Origin: Variovorax sp. J22G73
GTDB lineage: Bacteria; Pseudomonadota; Gammaproteobacteria; Burkholderiales; Burkholderiaceae_C
Length of the DNA stretch: 64,000 nucleotides
Direction of reading: 5' to 3'
Assembly: GCF_030317035.1 (NCBI RefSeq)
Contig: NZ_JASZYK010000004.1
Location: 248,001 to 312,000, forward strand
In this document: positions 58,936 to 64,000 of the stretch, piece after piece
Position numbering within the stretch: position 1 is the stretch's first letter
Layout of the letters: each line of letters begins with the position of its first letter
Notes under the pieces: model-generated
Databases searched by the model: none
Seen by the model: the letters and a program-made list of their open reading frames with translations, nothing else
Told to the model about the DNA's origin: nothing
Translations under genes and position numbers: made by a program

Positions 58936-59733
58936 ATGAAGATCGAAGGACAAACCGCCCTCGTCACCGGCGGCGCATCGGGCCTGGGCGAAGCCACCGC
59001 GCGCGAACTCGCGCGGCTGGGCGCCAAGGTGGCCGTGCTCGACCGCAACGCCGCGCTCGCCGAGAAAGTTGCCGCGGAAATCGGCGAAGAATTCGGCAAG
59101 GGCCGCGCCGTGGCCTGCGTCTGCGACATCACCGACACCGACAGCGTGAACGCCGCGCTCGACAAGGCCGAGGCCGCGCACGGCCCCGCGCGCATCCTGA
59201 TGAACGTGGCCGGCATCGGCAGCGCCAAGCGCATCGTCGGCAAGGACGGCAACCCCGCGCCGCTGGAAGACTTCGTGCGCGTGGTCAACATCAACCTGGT
59301 CGGCGGCTACAACATGGCGCGCCTGTTCGCCGCGCGCTGCGCGAAGCTCGCGACGCTCGACAACGGCGATGAAAAAGGTGAAAGGGGCGTGATGCTCTTC
59401 ACCGCCTCGGTCGCCGCCTTCGACGGCCAGGTGGGCCAGCAGGCCTACAGCGCCTCCAAGGGCGGGCTGGTGGGCATGACGCTGCCGATGGCGCGCGACC
59501 TGGCGCAGCACGCCATCCGCGTGTGCACGGTGGCGCCGGGCCTGTTCGCCACGCCGCTGCTGCTGGAGCTGCCCGAGCCGGTGCAGCACTCGCTGGCCGC
59601 GTCCATTCCGTTTCCGCCGCGCCTGGGCAAGCCGTCGGAGTTCGCCGAGCTGGCCTGCCACGTGGTCACCAACGGCCACCTCAACGGCGAGGTGATCCGG
59701 CTCGACGGCGCGCTGCGCATGGCGCCGCGCTGA
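58936..59733 (+). CDS. SDR-family dehydrogenase (3-hydroxyacyl-CoA dehydrogenase type)
   Basis: This 265-aa enzyme has the NAD-binding motif TGGASGLGEA, NNAG replaced by NVAG in ILMNVAGIGS, and the catalytic Tyr171 and Lys175 in QAYSASKGG with Ser in LFTASVAA. It resembles HSD10-type 3-hydroxyacyl-CoA dehydrogenases. In this operon it could oxidise the beta-hydroxyacyl-CoA made by the crotonase. A good SD (AGGAG) lies ten bases upstream. The binding-protein gene of the importer follows after 58 bases. Confidence 0.88.
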   Translation: MKIEGQTALVTGGASGLGEATARELARLGAKVAVLDRNAALAEKVAAEIGEEFGKGRAVACVCDITDTDSVNAALDKAEAAHGPARILMNVAGIGSAKRIVGKDGNPAPLEDFVRVVNINLVGGYNMARLFAARCAKLATLDNGDEKGERGVMLFTASVAAFDGQVGQQAYSASKGGLVGMTLPMARDLAQHAIRVCTVAPGLFATPLLLELPEPVQHSLAASIPFPPRLGKPSEFAELACHVVTNGHLNGEVIRLDGALRMAPR

Positions 59734-59791
59734 GCCCCCGTCTTTTTTCGTTCCGCGTTCCAGTTTTGCAAAGACATACCAGGAGACATCG

Positions 59792-60940
59792 ATGACCTTC
59801 AAGAAGACCACCCTCGCCGCCGTGCTGGCGCTCATGAGCATGGGCATGAGCATCGGCTTGGCCCACGCCGACATCACCATCGGCGTGGTGCAGCCGCTCA
59901 CCGGCCCCGCCTCGGGACTGGGCATTCCGGTGAAGAACGGCATCGCCATCTGGCCCAAGACCATCGCCGGCGAAACGCTCAAGGTGGTGGTGCTCGACGA
60001 CGCCACCGACCCGACCACGGGCGTGAAGGACGCGCAGCGCCTGGTCACCGAGGACAAGGCCGACGTCATCGTCGGCTCCAGCGCCACGCCGGTCGCCATT
60101 CCCATGGCCGACGTGACAGCAGAAGCCGGCACGCCGCAGCTGTCGACCGCCCCGGCCGGCCTGCCGCCGGGCAAGGACAAGTGGTTCTTCCGCCTGCCGC
60201 AGTCGAACGACGTCATGGCCTACGCCGTGGTCGCGCACATGAAGAAGCAGAACGTGAAGACGGTCGGCTTCCTCGGCTACACCGACGCCTACGGCGAGCT
60301 GTGGCTGAAGGCGCTGACGGCCGAGGCCGCCAAGAACGGCATCAAGATCGTCGCCACCGAGCGCTTCGCGCGCGCCGACACCAGCGTGACCGGCCAGGTG
60401 CTGAAGCTCACGTCCGCCAACCCCGATGCCATCCTGATCGTGGCCTCGGGCAGCGGTGCCGGCATGCCGCAGAAAGCGGTGATGGAGCGCGGCTTCAAGG
60501 GCAAGGTCTACCAGACGCACGCCGCCGCCACGCAAGACCTGATGCGCACCGCCGGCAAGGACGCCGAAGGCACCTTCGTGGTGTCGGGCCCCGCCACGGT
60601 GGCCGAGCAGCTGCCCGACAGCCACCCCTCGAAGGCCGCGGCCGTGGCCTTCGTGCAGGGCTACGAGAAGGCCTACGGCCCCGGCTCGCGCAACCAGTTC
60701 GCGGGCCATGCGGCCGACGCGCTCACGGTGCTCGAGAAGGCCGTGCCGGTCGCGCTGAAGAAGGCCAAGCCCGGCACGCCGGAGTTCCGCGCCGCGCTGC
60801 GCGACGCGCTCGAAGGCATGGGCCGCACGGTGCTCGCGCACGGCGTGCTCAACTGGACGGCGCAGGACCACTGGGGCTACACGACCGAGACCGGCGTGAT
60901 GCTCAAGGTGGTGAACGGCGCGTTCAAGGTCGAGCAGTAA
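59792..60940 (+). CDS. Branched-chain-type ABC importer, binding protein (LivK-like)
   Basis: This 382-aa periplasmic receptor has a signal peptide (KKTTLAAVLALMSMGMS to AHA) and the type I periplasmic-binding fold (ITIGVVQPLTGPASGLG and VVVLDDATDPTTGVKDAQRL). Members bind amino acids or, in aromatic-catabolism clusters, aromatic acids. Next to the CoA ligase it probably binds the acid that the ligase activates. The SD is CAGGAG, and the permease gene follows after 40 bases. Confidence 0.92.
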   Translation: MTFKKTTLAAVLALMSMGMSIGLAHADITIGVVQPLTGPASGLGIPVKNGIAIWPKTIAGETLKVVVLDDATDPTTGVKDAQRLVTEDKADVIVGSSATPVAIPMADVTAEAGTPQLSTAPAGLPPGKDKWFFRLPQSNDVMAYAVVAHMKKQNVKTVGFLGYTDAYGELWLKALTAEAAKNGIKIVATERFARADTSVTGQVLKLTSANPDAILIVASGSGAGMPQKAVMERGFKGKVYQTHAAATQDLMRTAGKDAEGTFVVSGPATVAEQLPDSHPSKAAAVAFVQGYEKAYGPGSRNQFAGHAADALTVLEKAVPVALKKAKPGTPEFRAALRDALEGMGRTVLAHGVLNWTAQDHWGYTTETGVMLKVVNGAFKVEQ

Positions 60941-60980
60941 TTCCTTTCCAGACCATCTCGCACAGCCTGCACCCCACGCC

Positions 60981-62021
60981 ATGGACTTGTCGATCGCCAG
61001 CATCCTGACGCTGGACGGACTCACCAACGGCGCGATCTATGCCCTGCTGGGCATGGGCATCGTGCTGGTCTTCACGGTGACCCGCGTCATCTTCATTCCG
61101 CAGGGCGAATTCGTGGCGTACGGCGCGCTGACGCTGGCGATCTTCCAGACCGGCAAGACGCCGGGCACGGTGTGGCTGCTGCTGATACTCGCCGGCGTCG
61201 CCGCGCTGATGGACCTGGCGACCACCTGGCGCCACAGCGGCAGCGCGGCCAGCGGGCTGAAGGCGGCGCTGCGCACCTTTGCGCTGCCGGCCGTCATCTG
61301 CGCGGTGTCGGCCTGGGCCGGCCCGCGCAACCTGCCCATCGGCGTGCAGGCGCTGCTCACGGTGTTCATCGTCACGGCCTTCGGGCCGCTGGTGTACCGC
61401 GTGGCCTACCAGTCGCTGGCGGGCGCGAGCTCGCTGGTGCTGTTGATCGTCTCGGTGGGCGTGCACTTCGCGATGACGGGGCTGGGCCTGCTGTTCTTCG
61501 GCGCGGAGGGTTTTCGCAACCCGCCGTTCTGGGACGAGCGCATGGCGCTGGGGCCGCTGAACGTGAGCGGGCAGGCGCTGATCATCTTCGCGATGTCGGC
61601 GGCGCTGATCGTGCTGCTGTACCTTTTCTTCGAGCGCAGCCTGTACGGCAAGGCGTTGCGCGCGACGGCGGTGAACCGGCTGGGCGCGCGGCTCATGGGC
61701 ATTTCCACGCAGGCCGCGGGCCAGCTCACCTTCGCCATGGCAGCGCTCATCGGTGCGTTGTCGGGCCTGCTGATCGGGCCGACGACCACGATCTTCTACG
61801 ACTCGGGCTTTCTCATCGGGCTGAAAGGTTTCGTGGCCGGAGTCATCGGCGGCCTGGCCAGCTACCCCGGCGCGTTGCTGGGCGCGTTGGCCGTGGGCGT
61901 CATCGAGGCCTTCGGCTCTTTCTGGGCGAGCTCGTTCAAGGAAGTGATCGTGTTCACCATCATCCTGCCCGTGCTGCTGTGGCGTTCGCTGACCAGCGGG
62001 CATTCGGACGAGGAGCATTGA
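60981..62021 (+). CDS. livH: Branched-chain-type ABC importer, permease LivH
   Basis: This 346-aa inner-membrane permease starts DLSIASILTLDGLTNGAIYALLGMG, as LivH proteins do, and has about eight to nine spans with the cytoplasmic ATPase-docking helix around YGKALRATAVNRLGARLMGI. It is longer than E. coli LivH (308 aa) because of an additional segment near residues 75-110. It forms the channel with the LivM part of the next protein, one base after its stop. Confidence 0.92.
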   Translation: MDLSIASILTLDGLTNGAIYALLGMGIVLVFTVTRVIFIPQGEFVAYGALTLAIFQTGKTPGTVWLLLILAGVAALMDLATTWRHSGSAASGLKAALRTFALPAVICAVSAWAGPRNLPIGVQALLTVFIVTAFGPLVYRVAYQSLAGASSLVLLIVSVGVHFAMTGLGLLFFGAEGFRNPPFWDERMALGPLNVSGQALIIFAMSAALIVLLYLFFERSLYGKALRATAVNRLGARLMGISTQAAGQLTFAMAALIGALSGLLIGPTTTIFYDSGFLIGLKGFVAGVIGGLASYPGALLGALAVGVIEAFGSFWASSFKEVIVFTIILPVLLWRSLTSGHSDEEH

Positions 62022-62022
62022 C

Positions 62023-63834
62023 ATGGAAGCGCTACTCGACCCGACCCAGACACAGGCGCCCGACAAGAGCGCGCTGCGCACCTGGGGCCCGCTCGCGCTG
62101 ATCCTGGTGCTGGCAGCCCTGCCCTTCCTGCCGCTGCCCGACTTCTGGATCATCCAGCTCAACTACATCGGCATCTACACGCTGCCCGTGCTCGGCCTGG
62201 TGCTGCTCACCGGCGTGGGCGGGCTCACCTCCTTCGGGCAGGCCGCGTTCGTGGGCATCGGGGCATACACCACCGCCTACCTCACGGTGAACACCGGGCT
62301 GTCGCCGTGGGTCACGCTGTTCATCGGGCTGGCGTTGACCGGCCTGAGCGCCGCGATCATCGGCGCGATCACGCTACGCATGTCGGGCCACTACCTGCCG
62401 CTGGCGACCATTGCATGGGCGCTGTCGCTGTACTACCTCATGGGCAACCTCGACGCGCTCGGCAAGTACGACGGCATCCTGGGCGTGAAGGGGCTGTCGC
62501 TGTTCGGCTTCGAGTTCGGACAACAGCGTCTGTTCTACGGCGTGGTCTGGCTGTTCGCGATTCTTGCGGCCTTCGCGGTGATTCGCCTGCTCGACTCGCG
62601 CAGCGGCCGCGCCATCCGCTCGCTGGCCGGCGGCTCGCAGATGGCCGAGGCCATGGGCGTGAACACGCTGCGCTTCAAGATCGGCATCTTCGTGCTCGCG
62701 GCCATGCTGGCCTCCATCTCGGGATGGCTGTTCGCGCACTTCCAGCGCACGGTGAACCCCTCGCCCTTCGGGCTGAAGATGGGCATCGAGTACCTCTTCA
62801 TGGTGGTGCTCGGCGGCGCGGCCCACGTGTGGGGCGCCATTGCGGGCGCGGGCATCGTCAAGCTGCTGGAAGACCAGCTGCAGGTGCTGCTGCCCAAGCT
62901 CATCGGCACGGCCGGCAGCTACGAGCTGATCGTGTTCGGCATCATGATCGTGCTGGTGCTCAAGTACCTGCCCGACGGGCTCTGGGCCTTTGTCGACCGG
63001 CGCCTGCCGCGCCCGCGCCGCAGCGTCGACTGGCAAGGCGCCAGGGACCTGCCCGCGCGCGCCCGGCCGGCGGCCGGCGAGGTGGTGCTCGACGTGCAGG
63101 CCATCCGCAAGACCTTCGGCGGGCTGGTGGCGGTGAACGACATCAGCTTTCAAACCCGCGCCGGGCAGATCGTCGGCCTCATCGGGCCGAACGGCGCGGG
63201 CAAGTCGACCACCTTCAACCTGGTGACCGGCGTGCTCGGTCTCACGAGCGGCGCGGTTCGCTTCCGGGGCGAGGCCATCGGCGGGCTGGGCGCGCGGCAG
63301 ATCGCGCAGCGCGGCGTGTCGCGCACCTTCCAGCACGTGAAGATGGTGGCCGACATGACGGTGCTGGAAAACGTGGCGCTGGGCGCGCACCTGCGCGGGC
63401 GCAAGGGCGCCATCGCGGCCATGCTGCGCATCGACCGCGCCGAAGAGCGCGCGCTGTTCCGCGAGGCCGAGCGCCAGCTGCAGCGCGTGGGCATGGGCGA
63501 GCACCTGCACGAGCTCGCGGGCAACCTGGCCATGGGCCAGCAGCGCCTGCTGGAGATTGCGCGCGCCCTGTGCGCCGACCCGGCCCTGCTGCTGCTCGAC
63601 GAGCCCGCGGCCGGCCTGCGCCACAAGGAAAAGGAAGCGCTGGGCAAGGTGCTGCGGCAGCTGCGCGGCGAGGGCATGAGCATCCTGCTGGTGGAACACG
63701 ACATGGGCCTGGTGATGGACATCTGCGACCACATCGTGGTGATGGAATTCGGCACGCACCTGATGGAGGGCACGCCCTCCGAAGTGCAGGGCAGCGACAA
63801 GGTGCGCGCCGCGTACCTCGGCACGGAGCATTGA
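62023..63834 (+). CDS. Fused ABC permease-ATPase (LivM-LivG)
   Basis: This 603-aa protein joins a LivM permease (about residues 1-335, about nine spans, with GGLTSFGQAAFVGIGAY) to a LivG ATPase (about 350-603). The ATPase has Walker A IGPNGAGKSTT (about 389), signature LAMGQQRLLEIARAL in place of LSYGxQ, and Walker B LLLLDEPAAGL. There is no stop or start signal at the junction (RPAAGEVVLDVQAIRK), so the fusion looks real. It would fix ATPase stoichiometry to the permease. LivF overlaps closely downstream. Confidence 0.92.
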   Translation: MEALLDPTQTQAPDKSALRTWGPLALILVLAALPFLPLPDFWIIQLNYIGIYTLPVLGLVLLTGVGGLTSFGQAAFVGIGAYTTAYLTVNTGLSPWVTLFIGLALTGLSAAIIGAITLRMSGHYLPLATIAWALSLYYLMGNLDALGKYDGILGVKGLSLFGFEFGQQRLFYGVVWLFAILAAFAVIRLLDSRSGRAIRSLAGGSQMAEAMGVNTLRFKIGIFVLAAMLASISGWLFAHFQRTVNPSPFGLKMGIEYLFMVVLGGAAHVWGAIAGAGIVKLLEDQLQVLLPKLIGTAGSYELIVFGIMIVLVLKYLPDGLWAFVDRRLPRPRRSVDWQGARDLPARARPAAGEVVLDVQAIRKTFGGLVAVNDISFQTRAGQIVGLIGPNGAGKSTTFNLVTGVLGLTSGAVRFRGEAIGGLGARQIAQRGVSRTFQHVKMVADMTVLENVALGAHLRGRKGAIAAMLRIDRAEERALFREAERQLQRVGMGEHLHELAGNLAMGQQRLLEIARALCADPALLLLDEPAAGLRHKEKEALGKVLRQLRGEGMSILLVEHDMGLVMDICDHIVVMEFGTHLMEGTPSEVQGSDKVRAAYLGTEH

Positions 63835-63835
63835 C

Positions 63836-64000
63836 ATGACGAGCAGCAACACCCCCTTGCTCCGCATTCGCGACCTGCACGCCGGCTACGGCCGCGCCGA
63901 AGTGCTGCACGGCATCGACCTGCAGGCCGGCCAGGGCAGCGTGGTGACGGTGATCGGGCCGAACGGGGCCGGCAAGTCGACCCTGCTGAACGCGCTGATG
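63836..64000 (+). CDS. livF: Branched-chain-type ABC importer, ATPase LivF (partial)
   Basis: The first 55 codons are in the window, starting MTSSNTPLLRIRDLHAGYG one base after the preceding stop. Walker A is IGPNGAGKSTLLNALM. It is the second ATPase of the Liv-type importer and would pair with the ATPase half of the LivM-LivG fusion. The rest of the gene lies beyond the window. Confidence 0.93.
   Translation, partial: MTSSNTPLLRIRDLHAGYGRAEVLHGIDLQAGQGSVVTVIGPNGAGKSTLLNALM

Noticed and set aside
1..64000. Prophage, insertion sequence, integron, CRISPR or toxin-antitoxin system
   Set aside because: I found no transposase, integrase, terminal inverted repeats with target duplications, spaced repeat array or toxin-antitoxin pair. 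The repeats seen are short tandem or palindromic elements.

Overview
The window is a GC-rich, densely coded chromosomal segment from a betaproteobacterium of the Comamonadaceae, most likely Variovorax or a close relative. The evidence is gene order (lolB-ispE-tRNA-Gln-prs-rplY-pth; a complete aa3 oxidase locus with CtaG, SURF1, CtaA, CtaB and SCO), Bug-type solute receptors, and strong protein-level resemblance. There is no phage, insertion sequence, CRISPR array or rRNA operon, and no stretch over 300 bases lacks a gene.

Layout. 1-4.6 kb: housekeeping (isoprenoid kinase, tRNA-Gln, PRPP synthetase, ribosomal L25, peptidyl-tRNA hydrolase, YfhL-type ferredoxin). 4.7-13.1 kb: a peptide-type ABC importer (two permeases, two ATPases, two paralogous binding proteins) ending in an amidase. 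13.1-19 kb: mixed accessory genes (YitT protein, LysR regulator, tautomerase, TTC38-like protein, histidine phosphatase, Yip1 protein, hydrolase). 19-21.5 kb: 5-oxoprolinase operon pxpBCA. 21.6-28.9 kb: coaD, rsmD, a LysE/ArgP exporter-regulator pair, two M16 peptidases (one without its zinc motif) and ftsY with a very long proline-rich N-terminus. 29-34.5 kb: a lipoprotein of five 50-residue repeats, a two-component pair, an Mpo1-like membrane protein and rpoH under an apparent CIRCE element.

34.5-45.4 kb: the cytochrome c oxidase locus, almost all on the minus strand and apparently read from a promoter near 45.4 kb through DUF2244, ctaC, ctaD, a 37-residue assembly peptide, ctaG, ctaE, surf1, a thioredoxin-like membrane protein, ctaA, ctaB, SCO and a HEAT-repeat protein. 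45.5-52.2 kb: BioC-like methyltransferase, comF, trmL, MaoC and ParA proteins, and a kefF-kefC potassium efflux pair. 52.2-55.2 kb: a deacylase and Bug receptor divergent from an RpiR regulator, with a perfect 22-bp palindrome between them.

55.2-64 kb: a catabolic island. A metal-dependent amidohydrolase is divergent from a crotonase, a feruloyl-CoA-synthase-like ligase, an SDR dehydrogenase and a branched-chain-type ABC importer whose permease LivM and ATPase LivG are fused. Together they look like uptake, CoA activation, hydration and oxidation of a (hydroxy)cinnamate-like acid, with the amidohydrolase a candidate for the cleavage or a later step. The window ends inside livF.
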